A stretch of 64,000 nt of DNA from Chryseobacterium sp. RU37D (GTDB taxonomy: Bacteria > Bacteroidota > Bacteroidia > Flavobacteriales > Weeksellaceae), in contig NZ_FTMM01000009.1 of assembly GCF_900156075.1 (NCBI RefSeq), positions 50,632-114,631 on the forward strand. Direction: 5' to 3'. Below are positions 9,194 to 18,015 of the stretch, piece by piece; position 1 is the stretch's first letter, and the number at the start of each line of letters is the position of its first letter. A program made the translations under genes and the position numbers. Below the pieces are notes generated by a model that was given only the letters and a program-made list of their open reading frames with translations, had not been told where the DNA came from and did not search any database.

Positions 9194-10042
9194 TCACTCA
9201 TTCACAAGCTTATCATTAATAAACTCAATAGATTTTTCAACCACTTCATTCAGATCTTCAGGTAAAATATTTTCTTCCCAGGGTTCCTTGGCTCCGAAAG
9301 TGTGATTTGCATTCTCGATTAAATACAATTCTGAATTTGGGTTTAAAATATGAAGATGTTCCGCATTTTTTACACATACACTTTCATCGTTTGTTCCGTG
9401 GATGATTAAAAGATGGGCTTTCGCCATTTCCGCTGCCCTTTCAACGTCAAAACGATGTTCATCTTTTTCAAAATCTTCATAAAACTGGTAATAATGAGGC
9501 ATTTCTTGTTTTGTTCTACCATTTATAACATAGAAAACTCCGCTTTCCTTCCATTTTTCAAAAGCACTGTTCTTTGGAAAACGGTCTAAAGTATCAACGC
9601 TCGCTAAAGTAATCAAACCATTTATTCTTTCATCTTCATAAGTTTTAATAATGGAAATCCCTCCTCCTCTGCTGTGACCTATCAGCACAATTTTTTCGTT
9701 ATTCACTTTTTCATTCATCACAAAAAAATCGATCACAGCCTCTAAGTCTGAAAGTTCTTTAGTGTAATTATTATTACCAAAAGCTTCCAGATCAGTAAAT
9801 TGATGAGGATTATCCACCGTAGTCCCGTTATGGGAGAAATTAAATTTTACAAAGAAAAATCCGGCTTTTGCATATTTTTCTGCCATTAAATTCCATGCAC
9901 CCCAATCTTTGTAGCCCTTGTATCCGTGAACGAAAATGATTAAAGGTAGTTTCCCTTCAATTTCAGGATAAAATGCATCGGCAAGAAATTCGTTGGTTTC
10001 TGGATTTTGAATGATTATATTTTGTCTTTTTGTGATTTGCAT
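9194..10042 (-). CDS. Alpha/beta hydrolase (serine hydrolase family)
   Basis: The 282-residue cytoplasmic protein shows a full alpha/beta-hydrolase triad: Ser124 in GHSRGGG, Asp219 in HGTNDESV and His247 in NANHTFGAKEP. HGYKGYKDW near residue 39 provides the oxyanion-hole strand. It resembles the dienelactone hydrolase / acylaminoacyl-peptidase C-terminal group. No signal peptide is present. Substrate is unknown. It is a single gene transcribed away from the HipA-like gene. Confidence 0.88.
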   Translation of the reverse strand: MQITKRQNIIIQNPETNEFLADAFYPEIEGKLPLIIFVHGYKGYKDWGAWNLMAEKYAKAGFFFVKFNFSHNGTTVDNPHQFTDLEAFGNNNYTKELSDLEAVIDFFVMNEKVNNEKIVLIGHSRGGGISIIKTYEDERINGLITLASVDTLDRFPKNSAFEKWKESGVFYVINGRTKQEMPHYYQFYEDFEKDEHRFDVERAAEMAKAHLLIIHGTNDESVCVKNAEHLHILNPNSELYLIENANHTFGAKEPWEENILPEDLNEVVEKSIEFINDKLVNE

Positions 10043-10207
10043 ATTCTTATTTATTATTTTTTATAATTCTCAAAGATTTTTCAAAATGAAGCAGGTTCTT
10101 TATAAAGCACAAACATCTGTAAGAAAATTTTTTATAGTTAATCCTCAATCAAAATTGATTTTCAATTTAAAAATATTAAAAATAGAAATAAACACAAAGG
10201 AAAACCT

Positions 10208-10215
10208 TATTTTTG
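10208..10215 (+). promoter_or_regulatory. -7 box (TATTTTTG) directly upstream of the HipA-like gene
   Basis: TATTTTTG matches TAnnTTTG and ends only four bases before the ATG at 10220. Transcription would then start at or within a few bases of the start codon, giving a leaderless or nearly leaderless mRNA. No TTTG lies at the expected -33 position, so the promoter is uncertain. Confidence 0.4.
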
Positions 10216-10219
10216 CGGT

Positions 10220-10993
10220 ATGTTGGATTTAAGAACAGTAACTGTGATGCGTTATATTCTGCCGCTTCGCGAAGGAGGCTCGCTTCCGGCTCTGGCAGAG
10301 GCTGATGACGATTTTAAATATGTTTTGAAATTTCGTGGTGCAGGCCATGGAGTTAAGATGTTGATTTCAGAATTATTAGGTGGAAAAATTACGGAAGCAT
10401 TAAGGTTAAAAATCCCCGAGCTTGTTTTTATAAACCTTGACGTAGACTTCGGGAGAACAGAAGCTGATGAAGAAATTCAGGATTTATTAAAATTTTCGGA
10501 GGGCCTGAATTTGGGACTGCATTACCTATCTGGCTCGATTGCTTATGATACGAGCGTAAAAATTGATCCTCTCCTGGCTTCAAAAATTGTATGGCTTGAT
10601 GCTTTTATTACCAATATCGACCGTACTTTTAAGAATACCAATCTTTTGATGTGGAATAAAGAACTGTGGGTTATTGACAACGGTGCGTCGTTTTACTTTC
10701 ACCATTCCTGGCAGAATTTTGATGTGGCTGCAAAAACACCTTTTAAATATGTAAAAGACCATGTATTATTTTCACAGGCCACAAAACTGGATGAAGCCGA
10801 CGCTTTCGCAAAAGAAGTTTTAAGTGAAATTATTTTCAGGGAAATTGTCAATCTCATTCCGGAAGACTGGCTGCATTGGGATGACGCTGATGAAACGCCG
10901 GAAGAAATTCGTGAAATATATTTCCAGTTTTTGAAAACAAGGCTGGAAAACTCTCATCTATTTTTAAACGAAGCCAAAAATGCAAGAAGATAA
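10220..10993 (+). CDS. HipA-like kinase domain protein
   Basis: The 257-residue protein resembles the short HipA-like kinase family that begins LRTVxxxRYxxPLREGGSLP and lacks the N-terminal HipA domain. Kinase-like features are visible: a possible ATP-site lysine, Lys37, in KYVLKFRGAGHGVK; a catalytic-loop motif NIDRTFKNTNLL (Asp134, Asn139/Asn141); and VIDNG with Asp153 as the DFG-like metal ligand. True HipA phosphorylates glutamyl-tRNA synthetase; the target of this group is unknown to me. It overlaps the following DUF3037 gene by 14 bp, so the two are co-translated. I keep the ATG at 10220 because the residues before the next methionine (10247) are conserved in the family. Confidence 0.82.
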   Translation: MLDLRTVTVMRYILPLREGGSLPALAEADDDFKYVLKFRGAGHGVKMLISELLGGKITEALRLKIPELVFINLDVDFGRTEADEEIQDLLKFSEGLNLGLHYLSGSIAYDTSVKIDPLLASKIVWLDAFITNIDRTFKNTNLLMWNKELWVIDNGASFYFHHSWQNFDVAAKTPFKYVKDHVLFSQATKLDEADAFAKEVLSEIIFREIVNLIPEDWLHWDDADETPEEIREIYFQFLKTRLENSHLFLNEAKNARR

Positions 10994-11363
10994 AATCTAT
11001 GAATACGCAGTAATACGTCTGGTTCCGAAGGTTGAAAGAGAAGAGTTTTTCAACATAGGATTGATGATGTTTTCGAAAAAAGAGAAATATATCCGGGTAG
11101 AGTTTTACTTATGTCCTGATAAATTCAGGCTGATGCACAGCAAGTTAGATTACGAAGATATTATCCAGAATCTTGAAAGCTTCCAAAAGATAGCCAACGG
11201 TGAAAAAGATGGTGGCCCTATTGCATTGCTGGAAATCCCTGAACGTTTTCGATGGCTGACCGCCGTAAGAAGCTCTGTAGTACAAACGTCCAGACCTCAT
11301 CCCGGAAAATCGAAGAATCTTGACAGCACTTTTGATAAATTATTTCAGGAATTGGTCATGTAA
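10980..11363 (+). CDS. DUF3037 family protein, partner of the HipA-like kinase
   Basis: The 127-residue protein fits DUF3037: it opens with YEYAVIRLVPKVEREEFFNIGLMMF and contains RFRWLTAVRSSVVQTSRPHPG. Its start overlaps the end of the HipA-like gene by 14 bp in another frame, which indicates translational coupling. This two-gene arrangement recurs across bacteria as far as I recall, and the small protein probably binds or regulates the kinase-like partner. The biochemical function is unknown. There is no signal peptide or membrane segment. Confidence 0.82.
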   Translation: MQEDKIYEYAVIRLVPKVEREEFFNIGLMMFSKKEKYIRVEFYLCPDKFRLMHSKLDYEDIIQNLESFQKIANGEKDGGPIALLEIPERFRWLTAVRSSVVQTSRPHPGKSKNLDSTFDKLFQELVM

Positions 11364-11393
11364 CTGTATACACCTATGCTGTAGCCACATCCT

Positions 11394-11713
11394 ATCTTCG
11401 ATATACTTTGGAGCAATAACTTTTGGGGATAGCGAATAATTTATCTTGATTACTAATTACTTTGTTTTTAAGCTCTTCGGGAACTTCTTTTTGTCTGCCC
11501 GTGAAACGGCCTCCATGAAAACCATATCACTGTAGGGAAATTTTTAGCATTCTCAGGAATATAAATATCCGAAACACATCTTTCATTAATATAAGCAACA
11601 GACTTACTTACTTTTTCATAATAATAATGAATATTATCAATGCTTTGATATTTTCGTGAAAACAAAGGTGTTGAAACTACAAGTAAGAACTAAAATATCA
11701 GAAGCTTATTCAT
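11394..11713 (-). pseudogene. Decayed secreted esterase / alpha-beta hydrolase gene
   Basis: Reading the minus strand from an ATG at 11713 gives a signal-peptide start, MNKLLIF, then an in-frame TAG, then FLLVVSTPLFS and a readable esterase N-terminus (YINERCVSDIYIPENAKNF, PTVIWF). At about 11517-11521 one extra base shifts the frame: the next frame continues as HGGRFTGRQKEVPEELKNK, which contains the oxyanion HGG motif. A further shift is needed to read NYSLSPKVIAPKYIED, down to 11394. The catalytic part is missing. One nonsense change and at least two frameshifts plus 3' loss mean this is a dead gene. The interval 11364-11925 otherwise holds only AT-rich DNA leading to nagB. Confidence 0.78.
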
Positions 11714-11925
11714 TTTGGAGTATTTTAGAGTTAAAATATGCAAAATTTATATTGTCTCCTTTTGAGAAATAATGTTTTTTTATCTAAATTTTTCAGCTTA
11801 CAATTTATTTTTTTAATCAAATTAAATAATAAAAATCAAATTATCGTTCATTCAAAAAAATGGTTGTTAATTATTTACAATTTTATTCATAATATTTTAT
11901 ATTTAAACACCAAATTAAAATAAAA

Positions 11926-13848
11926 ATGATGAAATTAAATTTACTTGAAGAAACACGCTTCGAGAAAATTCCCGTAAGTGTATTTGAAAATCCCTCAATT
12001 GCCTCTGTTCATGTGGCTCAAAGAATTGCTGGTGTTATTCGTAAAAAACAAACAGAAAACGCTTTTGCAGTTCTTGGTCTTGCTACAGGTGCTACGCCGG
12101 TTTTGGTATATAAAGAACTGGTAAGGCTTCATAAAGAAGAAGGTTTGAGCTTTAGAAACGTCATCACCTTTAATCTTGATGAATACTATCCCATGCAGCC
12201 AAATGCCGTTCAGAGCTACGTAACTTTTATGAATGAAAATCTTTTCAATCACATTGATATTCAGAAAGGAAACGTTCATATACCCAATGGAACCATTGCT
12301 TTGGAGGGAATTCCTGATTTTTGTCTTGAATACGAAAGAAAGATCGAAAGTTTAGGCGGCATGGATATCCAAATTTTAGGAATCGGGCGTACCGGGCATG
12401 TCGGTTTCAATGAACCCGGCTCTGCCCCAAATTCCGGGACTCGTCTGGTAAGCCTTGATGATCTGACCAAAAGAGATGCGGCCCATGATTTTGGCGGGAA
12501 AAGCTTTGTTCCTTCAAAAGCCATTACCATGGGAATCGGAACTATCCTCAAAGCAAGAGAAATTATTCTTATGGCCTGGGGAAAAAAGAAAGCGTCCATT
12601 ATAAAAAAAGCGGTTGAAGAAGAAATTTCCGGTGAAGTTCCTGCAACCTATCTTCAATTGTCCAATAATGTTGAATATATCTTGGACACTTCCGCTGCTA
12701 TTGAGCTTACTCGTTTTAATAGGCCATGGCTGGTAAAAGATTGTGTATGGACAGATGATCTGATCCATAAAGCAGTGATCTGGCTGTCAAAAACTTTGAA
12801 AAAACCTGTTTTGAAACTGACAGAAGATGATTACAACAACAACGGAATGGCACAGCTTGCCACAGAAAAAGGGCCGGTATACAACGTTAACATTCAGGTT
12901 TTTAACAAATTACAGCATACCATTACCGGCTGGCCCGGTGGAAAGCCGAACGCTGATGATTCTCAGCGCCCGGAGAGAGCTGAACCGGCAAAAAAACGTT
13001 CACTTATCTTTTCGCCGCATCCTGATGATGATGTCATTTCCATGGGAGGAACTTTTATCCGCCTGATCGATCAGGGCCACGATGTACATGTTGCCTATCA
13101 AACTTCGGGAAATACGGCGGTTTGGGATGACGATGCGCTTCGTTTTATAGAATTTGATCTTGATTTTTCTGCTGAGATGGGAATTGAGAATCAACCACTA
13201 AAGGAAATATATCAGAAAATGAGAGCTTTCCTTGATCAAAAGACTTTAAATGATATTGATATTCCTGAAATTAAGGCCGTAAAAGCACTGATCAGGAAAG
13301 GTGAAGCCATTGCTGCCGCAAGATACTGTGGTTTGGAAGACAACCATATTCATTTTCAGTCGCTTCCTTTTTATGACAACAGAACCGATAAAACTAACCC
13401 GATTTACGAAAAAGACTTTGAATTAACCATACACCTTCTTCAGGAAATCAAACCTCATCAGGTTTTTGCAGCTGGAGATTTTGAGGACCCTCACGGAACC
13501 CATCTTATCTGTTTTAGTATTATTCTGGAAGCTTTAAAGCATTTAAGAAAAACTGAAAACTGGGCAAAAGATTGCTGGCTTTGGATGTACCGCGGGGCGT
13601 GGCATGAATTTGAAATTCATGAAATTGAAATGGCAGTTCCTTTAAGCCCTCAGGAACTGGAGCGTAAAAAGCAGGCCATTTTCAAGCATCAAAGCCAAAA
13701 AGACAAGGCAGTTTTTCCAGGTGATGATTCCAGGGAATTCTGGCAGCGTGCGGAAGAACGGAATCGTGAAACAGCGAAAGCTTATGATAAATTAGGATTA
13801 GCGGAATATGAAGCAATGGAGGCTTTTGTGAGGTGGAAGTTTGATTAA
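11926..13848 (+). CDS. nagB: Glucosamine-6-phosphate deaminase-like protein fused to a PIG-L/LmbE deacetylase-like domain
   Basis: The 640-residue protein joins two domains. Residues about 1-290 are NagB-like: GLATGATPVLVYKEL, FNLDEYY (Asp85) and GIGRTGHVGFNEPGS with His158 and Glu163. Residues about 357-640 are PIG-L/LmbE-like, with zinc motif SPHPDDD (His365, Asp367, Asp368) and a second histidine pair in DPHGTH. NagB turns glucosamine-6-phosphate into fructose-6-phosphate and ammonia; PIG-L enzymes remove N-acetyl groups from sugars. This long form is known in Bacteroidetes and annotated as nagB. The aspartate that acts in ring opening in E. coli NagB (Asp141) is Thr156 here, so the deaminase assignment is less certain. 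It is a single gene flanked by a pseudogene and an inverted repeat. Confidence 0.85.
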   Translation: MMKLNLLEETRFEKIPVSVFENPSIASVHVAQRIAGVIRKKQTENAFAVLGLATGATPVLVYKELVRLHKEEGLSFRNVITFNLDEYYPMQPNAVQSYVTFMNENLFNHIDIQKGNVHIPNGTIALEGIPDFCLEYERKIESLGGMDIQILGIGRTGHVGFNEPGSAPNSGTRLVSLDDLTKRDAAHDFGGKSFVPSKAITMGIGTILKAREIILMAWGKKKASIIKKAVEEEISGEVPATYLQLSNNVEYILDTSAAIELTRFNRPWLVKDCVWTDDLIHKAVIWLSKTLKKPVLKLTEDDYNNNGMAQLATEKGPVYNVNIQVFNKLQHTITGWPGGKPNADDSQRPERAEPAKKRSLIFSPHPDDDVISMGGTFIRLIDQGHDVHVAYQTSGNTAVWDDDALRFIEFDLDFSAEMGIENQPLKEIYQKMRAFLDQKTLNDIDIPEIKAVKALIRKGEAIAAARYCGLEDNHIHFQSLPFYDNRTDKTNPIYEKDFELTIHLLQEIKPHQVFAAGDFEDPHGTHLICFSIILEALKHLRKTENWAKDCWLWMYRGAWHEFEIHEIEMAVPLSPQELERKKQAIFKHQSQKDKAVFPGDDSREFWQRAEERNRETAKAYDKLGLAEYEAMEAFVRWKFD

Positions 13849-13871
13849 AAATTTGATTTGATATTGGCTAA

Positions 13872-13977
13872 GATGCTTCGACAGGCTCAGCATTGACATT
13901 CCTAAAAATTAGCTCATAACATTATATTTATAACGGTTAGTATTAGGAATGTCAATGCTGAGCCTGTCGAAGCATCT
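13872..13977. repeat. Dispersed inverted repeat, copy 2 of 4
   Basis: Left arm 13872-13903 and right arm 13945-13977 are almost perfect inverted copies (core CTTCGACAGGCTCAGCAT). The spacer of about 41 bp includes TTATAACGGTTAGTATTAG, similar to copy 1. It sits between the convergent nagB and uvrD genes, so it could terminate transcription from both sides. Confidence 0.9.
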
Positions 13978-13990
13978 TAATAATTATACA

Positions 13991-16324
13991 TTAAATCTTC
14001 GTTAGCTTAGCATATTTTAAAATCAAATTCTTTTCGCCTTCATGCTGGAAAACTACTTTTGCTTTAATATTCTGGGGATCAGTACCATCAAGGAAAGTTA
14101 CTTCCCCGATTCCGAAACGGTCGTGTCTCACTTTATCACCAACTTCGATGTCCTGCGAAGAAGCACCGCTTGGATTGATAATTTTCGCTGTGCTTACCGG
14201 CTTCAGCTTACGAGGTTCAGCAATAGGCTTTGAACTGTCACTTCTTTCGATCGTTTTCTTTTCCACTTTTTTAAAGCTTCTGATTTCGGAAGGATGCTCA
14301 TCAAAAATATTGGATTTGATCCCCGAATTATTGATAAAACGTTTTTCAATGGTTGGATTTACAAATTCGATATATTCTTCATCTATTTCGCTTAAAAACC
14401 TTGAAGGCTCCGCATCAGTGATTTTTCCCCATTGGAAGCGGGAAATAGCATATGAAAAGAAGGCCTGTTTTTCAGCTCTAGTTAAAGCAACATAAAACAA
14501 TCTTCTTTCCTCTTCCAGGTCTTCCCTGGTGGTCGAACTCATGAAGCTCGGGAAAAGATTTTCTTCCAGTCCCACTAAATGTACGACAGGAAATTCCAAC
14601 CCTTTTGAAAGGTGAATGGTCATTAATGAAACCATATCATCTTCGCTTTCCTTATCCTGCGTGTCAGCAGAAAGCGCGATATTTTCAAGGAAATTTGACA
14701 AGCTCGGGTCTCCGTCTTCCAGCTGCTGCTGCTCTTCTATGAATCCCTGCATGGAGTTCATTAATTCCTGAACGTTTTCTACACGCGAAATCCCTTCGGG
14801 AGTCTGATCGTCTTTTAAAAATTTGATTAATCCGCTTCGTTTTGCGACTTCCATGGCGACGTTGTAAGCAGTTTCGGTTTTTAATAATACCTGAAACGCT
14901 TTAATCATTGACCAGAAATCATTTAATTTATTCAAAGCCCCATTATTAAAGCCTAAATGCGGGGCATACATCGGAAGATTGTCTAGTACTTTTGATACGG
15001 AAACATTTTGATTATCCGCGAAAACAATCAGCTTATTTTGGGTAGTTTCTCCGATACCCCTTGCCGGATAATTGATAATTCTCATCAAGGCCTCAGAATC
15101 ATTTTCATTGATTAAAAGCCTTAAATACGCCAATAAATCCTTCACCTCTTTTCTTTGATAGAAAGAAAGGCCACCATAGACTTTATAAGGAATATTTTTA
15201 CGTCTTAATGCATCTTCAAAGGCACGGGTCTGGGAATTGGTTCTATATAAAATGGCAAAATCGCTGTATTTTCTTTGCTCACGGTTGCGAAGCTCCCAGA
15301 TATTTCCGGCTACGAAATTAGCTTCATCTGCATCGGAAAGTGAACGGTAGACTTTAATTTTTTCTCCTTCTTCATTTTCGCTGAAAACATTTTTCTTGAA
15401 CTGTTGAAGGTTTTTTGCAATCACAACATTGGCTGCATTGACGATATTCTGTGTCGAACGGTAGTTTTGTTCCAAAGAAACCGTAATGGCATCCGTATAA
15501 TCTTTTTTGAAATTTAAAATATTATAAATATTCGCGCCCCGGAAGGAGTAGATCGACTGTGCATCATCCCCCACCACACAAATATTTTCAAATTTTGAGG
15601 CTAATGCTTTGACAATCAAATATTGAGAATGGTTGGTATCCTGATACTCATCCACCAGAATATACCTGAACCTGTCCTGATATTTTGCCAGAACCTCCGG
15701 AAAACGGGTTAATAACTCATTGGTTTTCAGCAACAAATCATCAAAATCCATAGATCCGTTTTTAAAACACTGCTCAACATATCTCTGATAAATCTGCCCG
15801 ATGAATTTCATATTAGCTTTTTCATCAGCTTCGATCAATTCCGGGTTGTTGAAGTAGGCTTTTACAGTAATCAGATTGTTTTTATAGGTTGAGATTCTTG
15901 CCTGAACTTTTTTAGGTTTGTAAAGATCAGGATCAATATTCATATCTTTCAGCACTTTTTTAATGACATTCAAAGCATCCTGCTGGTCGTAAATGGTAAA
16001 ATTGGAAGGATAGCCCAGATAATGTGCTTCACTTCTCAGAATTCTTGCAAAAACAGAATGAAAAGTTCCCATCCAAAGACTCCTTGCGTTGCTCTGCCCC
16101 ACCACTTTTGCAATACGGTCTTTCATTTCGCGTGCCGCCTTATTGGTAAAGGTAAGCGCCAGAATATTGAAAGGATCTACCCCGTTTGTGATCAGATGAG
16201 CAATACGCATCGTAAGCACACGCGTTTTCCCGGAACCTGCTCCGGCAAGTACCATCAGGGGCCCTTGTAAAGAGGTAACGGCTTCATACTGTGATTCATT
16301 GAGTCCTTTCAAATAATCCTCCAT
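13991..16324 (-). CDS. uvrD: UvrD/PcrA-type ATP-dependent DNA helicase
   Basis: The 777-residue superfamily 1A helicase carries motif I GAGSGKT near residue 28, motif II VDEYQDTN, motif III GDDAQSIYSFRGA, motif IV EQNYRST and motif VI VALTRAEKQ. The last 60 residues (DKVRHDRFGIGEVTFLDGTD) form the PcrA-like Tudor domain that contacts RNA polymerase. It unwinds DNA 3'-5' in nucleotide-excision and mismatch repair and in clearing stalled polymerase. It is monocistronic, with an excellent promoter at 16347-16377. PcrA and UvrD are not separable by sequence here. Confidence 0.95.
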   Translation of the reverse strand: MEDYLKGLNESQYEAVTSLQGPLMVLAGAGSGKTRVLTMRIAHLITNGVDPFNILALTFTNKAAREMKDRIAKVVGQSNARSLWMGTFHSVFARILRSEAHYLGYPSNFTIYDQQDALNVIKKVLKDMNIDPDLYKPKKVQARISTYKNNLITVKAYFNNPELIEADEKANMKFIGQIYQRYVEQCFKNGSMDFDDLLLKTNELLTRFPEVLAKYQDRFRYILVDEYQDTNHSQYLIVKALASKFENICVVGDDAQSIYSFRGANIYNILNFKKDYTDAITVSLEQNYRSTQNIVNAANVVIAKNLQQFKKNVFSENEEGEKIKVYRSLSDADEANFVAGNIWELRNREQRKYSDFAILYRTNSQTRAFEDALRRKNIPYKVYGGLSFYQRKEVKDLLAYLRLLINENDSEALMRIINYPARGIGETTQNKLIVFADNQNVSVSKVLDNLPMYAPHLGFNNGALNKLNDFWSMIKAFQVLLKTETAYNVAMEVAKRSGLIKFLKDDQTPEGISRVENVQELMNSMQGFIEEQQQLEDGDPSLSNFLENIALSADTQDKESEDDMVSLMTIHLSKGLEFPVVHLVGLEENLFPSFMSSTTREDLEEERRLFYVALTRAEKQAFFSYAISRFQWGKITDAEPSRFLSEIDEEYIEFVNPTIEKRFINNSGIKSNIFDEHPSEIRSFKKVEKKTIERSDSSKPIAEPRKLKPVSTAKIINPSGASSQDIEVGDKVRHDRFGIGEVTFLDGTDPQNIKAKVVFQHEGEKNLILKYAKLTKI

Positions 16325-16346
16325 GCTGCAAAAAAAATTAGGAATA

Positions 16347-16377
16347 CAAAATTAATGTATTATGAGGAGAATTCAAA
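16347..16377 (-). promoter_or_regulatory. Consensus flavobacterial promoter of uvrD
   Basis: On the minus strand the sequence reads TTTG, 19 bases, then TAATTTTG, an exact match to TTTG-N19-TAnnTTTG. It ends 22 bases before the uvrD start codon. One of the three best promoter matches in the window. Confidence 0.75.
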
Positions 16378-16397
16378 TTTTGGTTTTATAGTTTAAA

Positions 16398-16500
16398 GCA
16401 AAAAATTACTACGTTTCTGAAAAACTTATTGAGCAATATGAAGAACACATCAAAGAACTAAAAGAACAGGCAGAATTCTGAAAAAACAAATCCAGAGACA
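16398..16500 (+). pseudogene. Remnant of a coding sequence, possibly the C-terminus of an XRE-type regulator
   Basis: One frame reads AKNYYVSEKLIEQYEEHIK, then ELKEQAEF, a TGA, and KNKSRDSK. The strongly helical, glutamate/lysine-rich pattern looks like the end of an HTH regulator, with the TGA in place of a likely TGG (W). A TAG lies just upstream in the same frame and no start or DNA-binding part is present. The interval 16325-16648 holds this remnant, the uvrD promoter and a hairpin, and no intact gene. Confidence 0.4.
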
Positions 16501-16545
16501 GCAAATAATACAGAAACTTTTTCACTTTTGTGATTTAAATAAATT

Positions 16546-16579
16546 AAAAACATCTTAGATGCACTTTAAGATGTTTTTT
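16546..16579 (+). terminator. Hairpin with T-tract upstream of the M16 genes
   Basis: AAAAACATCTTA pairs with TAAGATGTTTTTT around a nine-base loop. It has the form of an intrinsic terminator, probably left from the decayed gene upstream; the A and T flanks would let it work in both directions. Confidence 0.6.
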
Positions 16580-16648
16580 ATACAATATAAATATATATGT
16601 AACATTTAAAGTATTTTTGGCACTAATTGACAAAACAATTTCTACTTT

Positions 16649-17962
16649 ATGAAAAAGCGACTTCTTTCTGTTGCCACAGCGGCTTTCTTCGGAATGGTCC
16701 TAAATGCACAGCAAATTAAATTTGAAGAGTATGACTTACCAAACGGTCTTCACGTAATTCTTCATCAGGATAATTCTGCACCGGTAGTAACTACGGGGGT
16801 AATGTACCACGTAGGTGCAAAGGATGAAGTAAAAGGAAGAACAGGTTTTGCCCACTTCTTCGAGCATCTTTTATTCGAAGGAACACCTAATATCAAGAGA
16901 GGTGACTGGTTCAAAATTGTTTCTTCAAACGGAGGACAAAACAACGCGAACACAACAAACGACAGAACATATTACTACGAAACCTTTCCTTCAAATAATG
17001 AGCAATTGGGCCTTTGGATGGAAGCTGAAAGGTTGCGTCATGCTGTGATTAACCAAGTAGGTGTAGACACTCAGAGAGAGGTTGTAAAAGAAGAAAAAAG
17101 ATTAAGAATGGACAACCAGCCTTATGGAAACCTATTCACAACCATTCAGAAAAACTTATTTACCAATCACCCGTACAACTGGCCAACAATCGGTTCTATG
17201 GAAGATCTGAACTCTGCAAAGCTTGAAGAGTTCCAGGCATTTTATAAAAAATATTATGTTCCGAACAACGCTACTTTGGTCGTTGCAGGGGACATCAAGC
17301 CTGAACAGACTAAAAAATGGATCGAGGCTTATTATGGCAGCATTCCTAAAGGAACCGTTTATCCAAAAGATTTCCCTAAGGATGCACCTATAACCCAGGA
17401 AAAAGAAGTAACGGCTACTGACCCGAATATTCAGCTTCCGGCTTATGTTTTTGCCTACAGAACACCTAGCAACAAAGAAAAAGATGCTTATGTGCTAGAT
17501 ATGCTTTCTTCTTATTTAAGCAACGGAAAGTCTTCAGTTTTATATAAAAAATTAGTTGACCAGTATAAAAAAGCGCTTCAGGTAGCAGCTTTCAACCAAG
17601 GTCTTGAGGATTACAGTATTTTCGCATTCTTTGCGATCCCAATGGGGCAGACAACAAAACAGGCATTACAATCAGACATTGATGCTGAAATCAAAAAACT
17701 GCAGACAACATTAATCTCTGAAGAAGATTACCAAAAGCTTCAAAACCAATATGAAAACCAGTTTGTAAATGCAAACTCAAGCATCCAGGGAATTGCAGCT
17801 TCATTGGCTACCAACCACGTATTGATGGGCGATACAAACCTTATTAATAAAGAAATTGACATTTATAGAGGGATTACAAGACAAGACCTTCAGAATGCTG
17901 CTAAAAAGTATCTTAATTCCAACCAAAGAATAATCATCAACTACATACCTGAAAAAAAGTAA
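16649..17962 (+). CDS. M16 family zinc metallopeptidase (catalytically complete subunit), secreted
   Basis: The 437-residue protein begins with a signal peptide (MKKRLLSVATAAFFGMVLNAQ). It holds the inverted zinc motif HFFEH at residues 69-73 and a distal glutamate at 149 in REVVKEEKRLR, the spacing expected for M16. A second M16 domain covers about residues 190-430, without the zinc motif. It probably degrades peptides in the periplasm. The next gene encodes an M16-like protein that lacks the zinc motif, so the two probably form an active/inactive heterodimer as in mitochondrial processing peptidase; that is inference from family knowledge. Confidence 0.92.
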   Translation: MKKRLLSVATAAFFGMVLNAQQIKFEEYDLPNGLHVILHQDNSAPVVTTGVMYHVGAKDEVKGRTGFAHFFEHLLFEGTPNIKRGDWFKIVSSNGGQNNANTTNDRTYYYETFPSNNEQLGLWMEAERLRHAVINQVGVDTQREVVKEEKRLRMDNQPYGNLFTTIQKNLFTNHPYNWPTIGSMEDLNSAKLEEFQAFYKKYYVPNNATLVVAGDIKPEQTKKWIEAYYGSIPKGTVYPKDFPKDAPITQEKEVTATDPNIQLPAYVFAYRTPSNKEKDAYVLDMLSSYLSNGKSSVLYKKLVDQYKKALQVAAFNQGLEDYSIFAFFAIPMGQTTKQALQSDIDAEIKKLQTTLISEEDYQKLQNQYENQFVNANSSIQGIAASLATNHVLMGDTNLINKEIDIYRGITRQDLQNAAKKYLNSNQRIIINYIPEKK

Positions 17963-18015
17963 TCATTTAGGACTTTTTGGTTAAAATATGATTATTAAAA
18001 ATTAAATTTTTACAA

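Noticed and set aside
10011..10232. 73-residue frame between hydrolase and HipA-like gene
   Set aside because: It overlaps the hydrolase start on the other strand and crosses the promoter of the HipA-like gene.
11738..11923. 61-residue frame before nagB
   Set aside because: It lies in AT-rich upstream DNA, has biased Asn/Leu/Phe composition and no homology-like pattern.
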